A stretch of 13,170 bases of DNA from Pleurocapsa sp. MO_226.B13 (GCA_030064795.1 JASJEI010000190.1:1-13170), one strand, 5' to 3'; positions 1 to 7,008 are shown, counted from the first letter of the stretch. Translations and numbers: made by a program. The notes: generated from the sequence alone by a model not told the origin.

Positions 1-3000
1 ATTACTGGTTTTCAAGAGGGAATCGGTAACGAACTGGCAAGGCAGTATACGGGGGGGATCGACAAAGGGTTAGAAGGAAAATTATTCAAATTCTTTGAGA
101 ATAACGGAATCAGACAGGGAAGGTTTGCAGGTCGAATTGGTTCATCAGTAGCAAAAGCTCCAGAAGCTATCCAACAGTTTGGGCTAGATAAGTTTTTCGA
201 TGTAGCTGATATTTATTTTGAGGGACTGAAGAATAAGGAAGATACTCGCACGATTGGGGTAAGAATTGCTAAAGAGATATTCAATCCCGAACCGTTCAAG
301 CGACAATTCAAAAATGCGATCGCACTCTCCTATAATTCGGTAAAAAATTCCGTTTCTGAGATTCGCTCCTTAGTGGGTATTGGTGCGAGTCGCGATCGCA
401 AACTAGCAAATGCTGGCTATGACGAACTACTAAAGACATTACGCGACGGCAGTACTAAAGACATACAGGTTGACCCTAATGCCGAAGAGGTAGTCTTAGT
501 AGTCGGGGGTTTTGCTGGTAAAAAAGGGCGTAGCGGTTCTACTTTTGCCAAACAGATTGCGGGGATGAATCCTGACAGCAAAAGCCAGTACGTAGGAGTC
601 AGAAATGATTTCACTGACGTGGTAGATGTCCGAGAAGCCTATGGGGGTACGGAAGAAGGACAAATCGAAAGCATTCGCAAAATCATGCGGATGTTCCAAC
701 AGGTGCATAAGCTAGGGTATAACCCCGACGCAGTAAAGCTCGCAGTCCAAACCCTAAAAATACAGCAGCAGAACCCCGACAAGATGATTAAACTCGCTGG
801 CTATAGCGGTGGCGGTTACGTGGTTGAAGATGCCATGAAGCTGCTCAAACAGTTCGGGGCTGACATGAGCAAGATTCAGGGGAAAGGTATTGCTACCCCA
901 AATCTTCCAGGGTCTACTAAGACTGAAGGGTTTGATAAAACTTTAGGGGAGCAAGATAAGATTTTTGAGATAAATTCGCTTAAAGAAATTAATAAAAAGG
1001 CTAAAGAAATATTTGGAGTAGAGCTATTTTCTGGTTTATCTGAAGATATTCAAAATATTAAAGACATTGACAATCATTTTCTTGATTCTTATATATTATT
1101 TAGTCAGGAAGTAAAAGAATTTCTTTACGGACAAAACAGCAATGTCGAAGTAATTATCGATATCCACAAAGAAATAATTGCTACTCAGTCAATAATCGAA
1201 CAGACAAATCAAGAGATTGAAAAGTTATTAAAAGGAGGAAGCACTCATTTTAATCCCGTTGCTTTTGAAAAGCTACAGCAGGTATACGTTAAAGCGTTAA
1301 AAAATTTACAACAACTAGGGAAAAATGCGCTCTTCGCGGGGGGTGGGTCTTATTACGACAAGATAATTAAGCAATCTAGCGAATCTTTGTCAGAGCTGGG
1401 GATATCTGATGAGCGAGATATCCGCTCAGAATATAAAGATTATTTAGACAACATATCCAAACAGGCAAGTAAAGATGCTGATAAATCTATTGTTGGCATT
1501 ATTCCTAATTACAAAGATTTAACTGTTGAAGAAAAAAAAGAAGCTGCGAAATCATTTAAGGCAGAAATACAAAATACAGCAAAGCTATTTAGAAAAGCAA
1601 TTAAAGATAACGATCTGAAATTAGCCAGAGAGTTGGGCGAAAATATGCTAATTCAGATTCAATATGTCAGGAAAATTTACAGCAGACTCAAACGAGATAT
1701 TGGCAGTAATAAATCAATATCTGGTAACTTAGCCGATTTAACCAAATTGGAAACTGAGGTTAGGAGAGGGCAGCCAAATTTGCAGGGATATAGCAATGTG
1801 GGTATTGAAACTTTACTCGATCGCCAATTAAATAGCAGTGGGGAAAATGTTGTTGAAGGGTTTATCGAAGGAATCGAGAAAGATTTAGATGCTTTAAAAG
1901 AAATTGGCGGCGTTATTGGCGAAGCGGTACAGTTCGGGACGGATGAGAATTTAGGTATTGAATCGCCAGCCAAACGCTATATTCGCAAGGGGTATGAGGT
2001 AGTCAAAGGGTTTATTATCGGTATTCGCAATGGCTTTGATGAGGTAGAAGAGGTTGGCGAAGAATTAGGGGACGAGTTAGCCGAAGGCACGAGCGAAAGT
2101 ACGAATCGGTTCAAAGATTTTTTCTCTACTATTGGCGACAGATTTCCCATACTCAAAAAGCTTAAAGGTTTGTTGCTTGGCGTTTCTGCTTTATTTATTG
2201 GCGGTATGGGGTTAAACTTCGCCATCAACTTGCTCAATCAGTTGAGCAAACAAGCTCTAGCTACGGCGATGGCGTTTGAATCATTAGATCGAGCGATTGT
2301 GTTTGTCTCCCGTAACGGTATCGAGGGAATGAATAATCTCAACTTTATTTCCTCGGAAGCCAAGCGGTTAACGGTCGATCTCAATGAAGCCAAACAGGCT
2401 TATGCGGGGTTGCTGGGGGCTGCGAGAAACACCCCATTAGAGGGAGAACAGACTAAAAGATTATTTAGTGCATTTGCTGCTGCTGCTGCTAATCGTGGGT
2501 TAGATGCTCAAAGTCAAAACAGGTTGTTTACGGCACTAGAGCAGATTATTGCCAAAAGAAAATTTAGCGCGGAAGAGGTCAAAGGGCAGATTGGGGATAT
2601 TCGCGGTTTTGGTGACTTTCAAGGAATACTGGCTTCTGCGATGGGAGTATCATCTTCCGAGCTGACGAAGATGATGAGTCAGGGAGAAGTCGGACTCGAT
2701 GTCGTTCCTAAAGTTGTCGCTCTGATCGAAGCACAAAATGCAGCAGCCAATGGAGCGCAAACCGCACAACAGGCACAGACGAAATACAATAATTCTCTTT
2801 TAGAGTTCAAAAATACTCTTGGTCAGTTGTTGCAGCCATTTGAGAAAATTATGCTAAATATGCTGTCGGGTGGATTAGATTTAATTTCTAGCAAGTTAGA
2901 GCTAATTTTTAAGCTCATTACAATCACTGGCGGGGTGGCATTGCTAGGAATGTTCGGGCAGGTTAATTTGCTGAACATCGCGACTATTGCCTGGACAAAA

Positions 3001-3201
3001 TCAATAAACCTTCTAACGTTAGCATTAAACAAATTATGGTTGTCTAAATTTAAAATTCTGGGAGGTTTGGGTAAACTGGCTGCTGCCTATGGCTTGGTTA
3101 CAACTGCTTACCTAACCTGGAGTAATGTTTTAGATCTGACTAAAAATCAGTATCAGGATTTAGAAGATGGTGCGAACAAAATGGCTGCTGGCATCGATTA
3201 A
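1..3201 (+). CDS. Tail tape-measure protein, first fragment (5' end outside window, frameshifted 3' end)
   Basis: The reading frame is open from base 1, so the GTG at 373 is an internal codon and the true start lies outside the window. The tape measure sets tail length and sits in the tail lumen. Counting residues from base 1: an alpha/beta-hydrolase-like segment at about 160-315 (strand VVLVVGG, elbow GYSGG at 267-271); an A+T-rich helical stretch at about 315-585; a LGIESPAK motif near 651, as often seen in tape measures; hydrophobic segments at about 724-745 and 972-991; and a tape-measure core at about 759-910 with FSAEEVKGQIGD and LTKMMSQGEV, matching the TIGR02675 pattern as I remember it. 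The TAA at 3199-3201 interrupts the protein, and the continuation is in the -1 frame. Family assignment is firm; the enzymatic role of the hydrolase segment is inference. Confidence 0.85.
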   Translation: MTGFQEGIGNELARQYTGGIDKGLEGKLFKFFENNGIRQGRFAGRIGSSVAKAPEAIQQFGLDKFFDVADIYFEGLKNKEDTRTIGVRIAKEIFNPEPFKRQFKNAIALSYNSVKNSVSEIRSLVGIGASRDRKLANAGYDELLKTLRDGSTKDIQVDPNAEEVVLVVGGFAGKKGRSGSTFAKQIAGMNPDSKSQYVGVRNDFTDVVDVREAYGGTEEGQIESIRKIMRMFQQVHKLGYNPDAVKLAVQTLKIQQQNPDKMIKLAGYSGGGYVVEDAMKLLKQFGADMSKIQGKGIATPNLPGSTKTEGFDKTLGEQDKIFEINSLKEINKKAKEIFGVELFSGLSEDIQNIKDIDNHFLDSYILFSQEVKEFLYGQNSNVEVIIDIHKEIIATQSIIEQTNQEIEKLLKGGSTHFNPVAFEKLQQVYVKALKNLQQLGKNALFAGGGSYYDKIIKQSSESLSELGISDERDIRSEYKDYLDNISKQASKDADKSIVGIIPNYKDLTVEEKKEAAKSFKAEIQNTAKLFRKAIKDNDLKLARELGENMLIQIQYVRKIYSRLKRDIGSNKSISGNLADLTKLETEVRRGQPNLQGYSNVGIETLLDRQLNSSGENVVEGFIEGIEKDLDALKEIGGVIGEAVQFGTDENLGIESPAKRYIRKGYEVVKGFIIGIRNGFDEVEEVGEELGDELAEGTSESTNRFKDFFSTIGDRFPILKKLKGLLLGVSALFIGGMGLNFAINLLNQLSKQALATAMAFESLDRAIVFVSRNGIEGMNNLNFISSEAKRLTVDLNEAKQAYAGLLGAARNTPLEGEQTKRLFSAFAAAAANRGLDAQSQNRLFTALEQIIAKRKFSAEEVKGQIGDIRGFGDFQGILASAMGVSSSELTKMMSQGEVGLDVVPKVVALIEAQNAAANGAQTAQQAQTKYNNSLLEFKNTLGQLLQPFEKIMLNMLSGGLDLISSKLELIFKLITITGGVALLGMFGQVNLLNIATIAWTKSINLLTLALNKLWLSKFKILGGLGKLAAAYGLVTTAYLTWSNVLDLTKNQYQDLEDGANKMAAGID
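478..960 (+). other. Alpha/beta-hydrolase-like domain inside the tape measure
   Basis: The encoded segment has a hydrophobic strand VVLVVGGF, a second strand QYVGVRN, a helix, then strand-turn-helix with the nucleophile-elbow pattern GxSxG (GYSGG, Ser codon at 805-807), followed by strand GKGIATPNLPG. This order fits an alpha/beta-hydrolase (lipase or esterase) core. An acidic residue follows in GEQDKI, but I see no clear catalytic His, so activity is uncertain. A structural, non-catalytic role is possible. Confidence 0.5.
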
Positions 3202-6119
3202 GAAATTCTAATGAAAGAATTAATAACTTTATCGAACGCAGGGGGTTAAAAGCGCAAGCAGAAAGAACTGAAATTATTACCAAAGGTATTGAGCAGGGTA
3301 AAGGTGAAACGGTAATTCAGTTAGAATTAGATGCTGCTAGCCGTCGGGAAATCAATGATTATATATCCGAATTAGAAAAAACTATCGCAACAGGTGAAAA
3401 ACGGTTAAATTCAGGGGCATTAGCTGAAGGATATCGGTTGGTTTCTGAATCTGCTCAAACAAATGGTTTGACTTTAGATAGTGCCACTATTGACAGAATG
3501 CTAGCAGAAGAAGGACGATCGCAAGCTCAAAAAGATGCTTTGGCAGAATTAAAAGAGTTGCGGGAAAACAGAACTAAATTAGCTCAATATAAAGAACAGT
3601 TGGCGCAGAATATCCAAAGTAACCGTAATGCTCTAATTGATTTTAACCGCACCATCTCCGATTACTTCTTCCGTATTAATCAACAGATAAAAGAAGCAAC
3701 TTTAGAAGGTCAAAGGCTGCTATCTCAGGTATTCTACACCGATGTCAAAAACCGTTTGCGGAGCGCGATCGCACCAGGCAGCAATACCTTCGTTAATGGC
3801 ATCATCGATAATATTCAATCGGTTATCGACCAAGCGAGTCAGGTCGCCCAAAAGGTATTTGGGGACAAGGCAGCCCAGTTGGGGTTTGAATCGGAAACTA
3901 GAACGCTCGCTACTGAGATGCAGGATTTTATCAGGCAGATTGGTAATGCGGGCGATGCAGTAGAACGGTTTACAAACGCATTGAATGGTGTTGAGAAGGC
4001 AGAGGGCAGAGGGCAGAGGGCAGAAGTAAGTAGTAATTCTTTACTATCTAAAGAAGGTTCGGACGTTGCCAAAAATGCTCTATCTTGGCAGGGCAAGCAT
4101 TTTAGAGAAGGTGTTTATGCCATGTGCGCGGGATTTGTGCGCCAGGTGCTAAAAGACTCTGGGATAGATCTTGGCGTGACCAAAAATCCCTATGATGCGG
4201 GCAAACAGCCACACAACGGAGAATTAATGGCACGTTCCTTTTTTGGTTCTGATATTGGGACTGTATTTAAAGACAAATCACAAGCCAAGCCAGGAGATAT
4301 TATTGGTTTCTTTGATACCTACCAATACGGACAAAAGCCAGGAGCAATTACCCATGTTGGCATCTATCAAGGCAATAACATGATGGTCGATCGCTCTACT
4401 TCTTCTGCGCCAGTCAGACATCGCTCGATTGATACCTTTGGTAAGGGTAATTATATTTTTGTTCGTCCCCATGCATATCAAGATTTAGCTCAACCTATGG
4501 TAAGTAATGGTGATAGGGGCGGTTCGCGAACCGCCCGTAATAATATCCAAGAAGAAGCAGTAAAACAAAATCAAAAATTACTGGCCCTAAAACAAGCCAA
4601 CCTGGAAATCACCAAGGCTACTACCCAACAGGAACGAGAAGCTTTGGCGATTCAAGTAGAGCAAACCATTGAAGCCAACAAACGGCAAATTGACCAAGGG
4701 AGAAAAGAAAATGCTCGAAATCTGTTGGGGTTAGAGTCTAAGTTTGCTGACTTTGGTTTGAACTATGATTATCAATCGGCAGAAGCGACCGCAGAATCGG
4801 CATTGCGTCAAATCAAACAACAATTCTTAGATGCCGATCTGGATATCGCCAATCAGATTAGAAATACTGAAGATGCGATCGCGACTATTAAAAAAACCAT
4901 CCCTACCCTGACGAATGAAATAGCTAAGTTCAAAGCGATTGGTACTCCTGAAGCATTGGCAGCAGCTAAAGTATCTCAAGCTAGTTTAGATGAATTAACT
5001 AAATCCCTGCCTGAGTTAGAAGCTAATTTAGAAAAAATTAAAGCGATTCAAGAAAATTCGGCAGCATTAGAAGATAAATATACTGAATTTGTTGAATCGC
5101 AAAATCAACTTAAAATTCACCAAGAGCAATTAAATAAAAGGAATCTTTTACTTACCCAACAAGCGACTATTGCCGAAGCTAGGGGAACAGTAGAAGCTCA
5201 ACGCCAAGTCAAAGCCCATCAAGAAGATTTGCGTTTGGCACTAAGGATGAACGAACTAAGGCAACAATACGCCGATGGAGAATTTATAGAAGGTGTTGAA
5301 CTATCAGACGTGCTGGCAGCAGAGCGTCGCCAAAGCCAAATAAATCAAGAAAACATTAACTACGACTCGCAGTTACAAGAATTAGACTTAGAACGTAAGC
5401 TTTTAGACTACCAAACTCAAATAGACCAGAAAAAAGCTGGTTTCATGTCTCGGTTTGGACTTGATTTTAATACTGAAAAACTGAAACGAGATAATGCGAT
5501 CGCCACTGAAAATCTTAGATTTGAACGAGAGTTAATCGAACTGAGGAAACAATATCAAGACCAACCAGAATTACTTGAAGAATTAGCCCGTCGTGCTACA
5601 GAATTAAACAGTGTAAATTTGCGCTCTATTGAGAACGAATTTAAATCCTTGGGTAATACTGTTCAAGAGACTTTTATTACTGCCACCCAAGGATTTTTTA
5701 ATAACTTCACTACGGGATTTTTTGACGGCACGGGACAAAGGGAAAAGGCAGAATTAGAGGAAAGACTGCGCTATGCCGAAGAATTAGTCAATCTGGAAAA
5801 TCAATATAGAGAACAACCTGGGAAACTAGCGCATCTGAAGAATCGAGCCAGAGAGCTTAACGAACAAAAGCTAGATAAGATAAATAACGAGTTTAATATC
5901 TTCAAGCGCGGTGTAGATATCGCCAAACAAGCTTTACTAGAATTTACCAAACAATTAGCAGCAGCGATCGCCCAGGCCGCAGCAGCTAAATTTATCTCTT
6001 CAATTCTGGGTACTGCCATTGGCGGGGCGACTGGTGGTGGTGTGGTTTCTGACTTTGGTTCGCCCCCCTTTAATTCCCCCCTAATAGGGGGGGACACAGG
6101 GGGGTGCTTTCGTTGCTGA
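3198..6119 (+). CDS. Tail tape-measure protein, middle fragment with NlpC/P60-like domain and coiled coil
   Basis: This frame is open from 3144. Its first possible start codon is a TTG at 3438 in the middle of a helical stretch, so it is best read as the continuation of the first fragment after a -1 shift near 3198. Numbering from that TTG: helical region 1-185; a cysteine-peptidase-like domain at about 210-348 with Cys230 in MCAGFVRQ and His306 in ITHVGIY, as in NlpC/P60 or CHAP enzymes; a long Q/E/K/L-rich coiled coil at about 365-850 ending in two copies of a 44-residue repeat; then an Ala/Gly-rich tail. The domain probably cuts peptidoglycan during entry. The last 20 or so residues come from a GC-rich repeat and end at TGA 6117-6119; the real C-terminus resumes one base over. 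The protein is soluble apart from a short Ala-rich segment. Confidence 0.8.
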   Translation, partial: LRNSNERINNFIERRGLKAQAERTEIITKGIEQGKGETVIQLELDAASRREINDYISELEKTIATGEKRLNSGALAEGYRLVSESAQTNGLTLDSATIDRMLAEEGRSQAQKDALAELKELRENRTKLAQYKEQLAQNIQSNRNALIDFNRTISDYFFRINQQIKEATLEGQRLLSQVFYTDVKNRLRSAIAPGSNTFVNGIIDNIQSVIDQASQVAQKVFGDKAAQLGFESETRTLATEMQDFIRQIGNAGDAVERFTNALNGVEKAEGRGQRAEVSSNSLLSKEGSDVAKNALSWQGKHFREGVYAMCAGFVRQVLKDSGIDLGVTKNPYDAGKQPHNGELMARSFFGSDIGTVFKDKSQAKPGDIIGFFDTYQYGQKPGAITHVGIYQGNNMMVDRSTSSAPVRHRSIDTFGKGNYIFVRPHAYQDLAQPMVSNGDRGGSRTARNNIQEEAVKQNQKLLALKQANLEITKATTQQEREALAIQVEQTIEANKRQIDQGRKENARNLLGLESKFADFGLNYDYQSAEATAESALRQIKQQFLDADLDIANQIRNTEDAIATIKKTIPTLTNEIAKFKAIGTPEALAAAKVSQASLDELTKSLPELEANLEKIKAIQENSAALEDKYTEFVESQNQLKIHQEQLNKRNLLLTQQATIAEARGTVEAQRQVKAHQEDLRLALRMNELRQQYADGEFIEGVELSDVLAAERRQSQINQENINYDSQLQELDLERKLLDYQTQIDQKKAGFMSRFGLDFNTEKLKRDNAIATENLRFERELIELRKQYQDQPELLEELARRATELNSVNLRSIENEFKSLGNTVQETFITATQGFFNNFTTGFFDGTGQREKAELEERLRYAEELVNLENQYREQPGKLAHLKNRARELNEQKLDKINNEFNIFKRGVDIAKQALLEFTKQLAAAIAQAAAAKFISSILGTAIGGATGGGVVSDFGSPPFNSPLIGGDTGGCFRC
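3998..4024 (+). repeat. Heptamer tandem repeat (GGCAGAG, 3 full copies plus a partial one)
   Basis: Perfect units lie at 3998-4004, 4005-4011 and 4012-4018, followed by GGCAGA. This is the cyanobacterial short tandemly repeated (STRR) type. It is translated in frame as a charged EGRGQRAE-like linker between the helical region and the peptidase domain. Confidence 0.85.
4068..4485 (+). other. NlpC/P60-like peptidase domain inside the tape measure
   Basis: Residues from NALSWQGKHF to IFVRPHAYQ form a papain-like fold by pattern: Cys in the helix start MCAGFVRQVLKDSG, a PGDIIGFF strand, and His in the strand ITHVGIYQGNN. RHRSID may carry the third polar residue. The domain lies between the GGCAGAG heptamer repeat on its left and the GGTTCGCGAACC palindrome on its right. 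Family membership is from motif order only. Confidence 0.65.
4517..4536. repeat. Perfect 20-bp GC-rich palindrome inside the tape-measure gene
   Basis: The left arm GGGCGGTTCG (4517-4526) is exactly complementary to the right arm CGAACCGCCC (4527-4536). Its form matches GC-rich palindromes that I remember as dispersed in cyanobacterial genomes. It is translated in frame as a GDRGGSRTAR linker just after the peptidase domain. Confidence 0.8.
5511..5894 (+). repeat. Two copies of a 44-residue coiled-coil repeat
   Basis: Copy A is encoded at 5511-5642 and copy B at 5763-5894. They align over 44 residues without a gap, with 21 identities by hand count. The shared skeleton is LR...EL..L..QY..QP..L..L..RA.ELN...L..I.NEF. 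The copies are separated by 40 residues that include a Phe-rich stretch (FFNNFTTGFF). Confidence 0.75.
6063..6104. repeat. GC-rich nested-palindrome element carrying the second frame break
   Basis: An inner hairpin pairs C6 at 6076-6081 with the G run at 6087-6093 around the loop TAATA. An outer C6 at 6063-6068 can pair with G6 at 6099-6104. The G run has seven bases where six would pair. Removing one G joins the frame of the middle fragment to that of the C-terminal fragment. Its form resembles dispersed C6/G6 palindromes that I remember from cyanobacteria. Confidence 0.75.
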
Positions 6120-6612
6120 TAAAGGAGCGACTGTGGGCGAGAGGAAAATTGGCGATCGCAATACTAAATTTCTGCGTCGTACTTTTCCTGGAATTAATAA
6201 GGCTTGGAAGGCAGAAGGAGAAGGCGCACAGCTTGGAGTTTTCCACACTGGGGAAGAATTGTTGAGCAGGAAGACTGGGGAAGCTGGACGCTATCAAGCA
6301 CTCAAGTCAGAATTAGGGATAAATCCCCTGCAAAAGATAATTAATTATGTTGACGGCGGAACTGTTGGACTCGATGTTAATCGCAATATACTTTCTGGAT
6401 TTTCTAATAATCGTCCTCGGATTGACTTATCTAGTTTGAATGATGGCAGTCCTAAAGGATTAGCTAGCGCGTCAGGGCAGAGGGCAGAGGGCGGAAGTAG
6501 GAAGACGATTAATTTACAGCAAACGATTTATGCTACTGATGCCGATAGTTTCAGGCTCAATGAGGAGCAGAGAAATCAAGATTTAATTGAGAGATTGAAT
6601 CGCGGGATTTAA
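6088..6612 (+). CDS. Tail tape-measure protein, C-terminal fragment
   Basis: The frame opens after TAG at 6085-6087 and ends with TAA at 6610-6612. It starts GGTQGGAFVADKGATVGER and continues with GVFHTGEELLSRKTGEAGR and QALKSELG, which reads as a natural continuation of the Ala/Gly-rich end of the middle fragment. I therefore treat it as the C-terminus of the same protein, displaced by one extra G at 6087-6093. It could also be made separately: the first start codon is GTG at 6133, and AAGGAG at 6122-6127 lies 5 bases before it and 2 bases after the middle fragment's stop, so reinitiation is possible. A linker near residues 130-137 comes from another heptamer repeat. The C-terminus is acidic and helical. 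I recognise no enzymatic motif. Confidence 0.75.
   Translation, partial: GGTQGGAFVADKGATVGERKIGDRNTKFLRRTFPGINKAWKAEGEGAQLGVFHTGEELLSRKTGEAGRYQALKSELGINPLQKIINYVDGGTVGLDVNRNILSGFSNNRPRIDLSSLNDGSPKGLASASGQRAEGGSRKTINLQQTIYATDADSFRLNEEQRNQDLIERLNRGI
6476..6496 (+). repeat. Heptamer tandem repeat (GGCAGAG, 2 copies plus a variant)
   Basis: Units lie at 6476-6482 and 6483-6489, followed by the variant GGCGGAA. This is the same heptamer as at 3998-4024, and both are followed by GAAGTA. It is translated in frame as a GQRAEGGSRK linker near the C-terminus of the tape measure. Confidence 0.75.
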
Positions 6613-6659
6613 ACTTAATTCTCTTCAATTTCATTTTTTCAGCCTCAGCTATGGCTTTC

Positions 6660-6833
6660 CTAATTTTCTTTAACAACATCTTGAGAAGATTCAGCCTCTT
6701 TTAATTTTTCTTCTACCCATAATGAAACTTGTGCGGAAAAAGATCTTTTTCTTTTCTCACTATATTTTTTGACTTTTTCTACCAATTCTGGAGGAAAAGA
6801 TACGGATTTTTTTACTACATTGGATTGCTTCAT
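6660..6833 (-). CDS. Small ribbon-helix-helix DNA-binding protein (57 aa)
   Basis: The minus strand encodes 57 residues from ATG (6831-6833) to TAG (6660-6662). An N-terminal strand of alternating basic and hydrophobic residues (VVKKSVSFPPEL) is followed by helix ELVEKVKKYSEK, a turn KRS, and a second helix FSAQVSLWVEEKLKEAE. This is the strand-helix-helix plan of CopG/Arc/ParD-type repressors, which bind DNA as dimers through the paired strands, usually on repeated half-sites. It lies between the tape-measure gene, which it faces tail to tail with 47 bases between the stops, and the divergent antirepressor-like gene. The 170-base divergent gap holds 10-bp repeats that could be its operator. 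The Shine-Dalgarno match is weak. It may be an autorepressor or the antitoxin of a pair; no toxin-like partner is obvious. Confidence 0.75.
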   Translation of the reverse strand: MKQSNVVKKSVSFPPELVEKVKKYSEKRKRSFSAQVSLWVEEKLKEAESSQDVVKEN

Positions 6834-6903
6834 CTTTGCTACTCATCAATAGCGAGTAATACTAGGTCGTAACTATATATTAACATCTAAAGTCAAGATT
6901 GTT

Positions 6904-6933
6904 TTGACACTTGGTAGTAACTGGTAGTAAGAT
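6904..6933 (+). promoter_or_regulatory. Sigma70-type promoter for the antirepressor-like operon
   Basis: A perfect -35 box TTGACA (6904-6909), an 18-base spacer, then TAAGAT (6928-6933) as -10. This predicts transcription from about 6940, a leader of roughly 65-80 bases, and expression of the genes at 7004-8297. It may run on into the tail genes, as I see no terminator after 8297. Confidence 0.6.
6912..6931 (+). promoter_or_regulatory. Tandem 10-bp direct repeat, candidate operator
   Basis: TGGTAGTAAC (6912-6921) is followed directly by TGGTAGTAAG (6922-6931), filling the spacer and part of the -10 box of the promoter at 6904-6933. A related decamer AGGTCGTAAC lies at 6864-6873 on the other side of the gap, closer to the ribbon-helix-helix gene. 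Repeats about one helical turn apart suit cooperative binding by ribbon-helix-helix dimers. The link to the neighbouring protein is inference. Confidence 0.5.
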
Positions 6934-6992
6934 TAGCAGCAATAAAGACGGATTCCCCTGAGAAAGTTATCCGCCTTTAACAACCTGTATAG

Positions 6993-7008
6993 CCCATTAT
7001 TAAATGGG
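6993..7008 (+). promoter_or_regulatory. Small hairpin over the start codon at 7004
   Basis: CCCATT (6993-6998) pairs with AATGGG (7003-7008) around a four-base loop, and a G-U pair can extend it. The right arm contains the ATG at 7004-7006. If the start at 7004 is used, the hairpin would hide it. If the ATG at 7019 is used, it lies just upstream. Confidence 0.35.

Noticed and set aside
373..375. GTG as the start of the first large gene
   Set aside because: The frame is open back to base 1 with coherent coding sequence (for example RFAGRIGSSVAKAPEAI), so the gene begins outside the window.
3171..3201. Programmed -1 frameshift at GCGAACAAAATGG
   Set aside because: The codons AAC AAA do not make a standard X XXY YYZ heptamer in the used frame, so an ordinary indel is the simpler explanation.
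3998..4024. CRISPR array
   Set aside because: The units are contiguous 7-base repeats without spacers.
6557..6679. A 40-residue minus-strand frame (starting MLLKKIRKAIAEAEKMKLK) overlapping the repressor-like gene and the end of the tape measure
   Set aside because: It is highly basic and Lys-rich, as expected by chance in A+T-rich DNA, overlaps two better genes and has no Shine-Dalgarno site.
6870..6896. Promoter for the ribbon-helix-helix gene (TTGACT on the minus strand, complement of 6891-6896)
   Set aside because: The best -10 candidates are at spacings of 12-15 or 26 bases, too poor to list as a feature.
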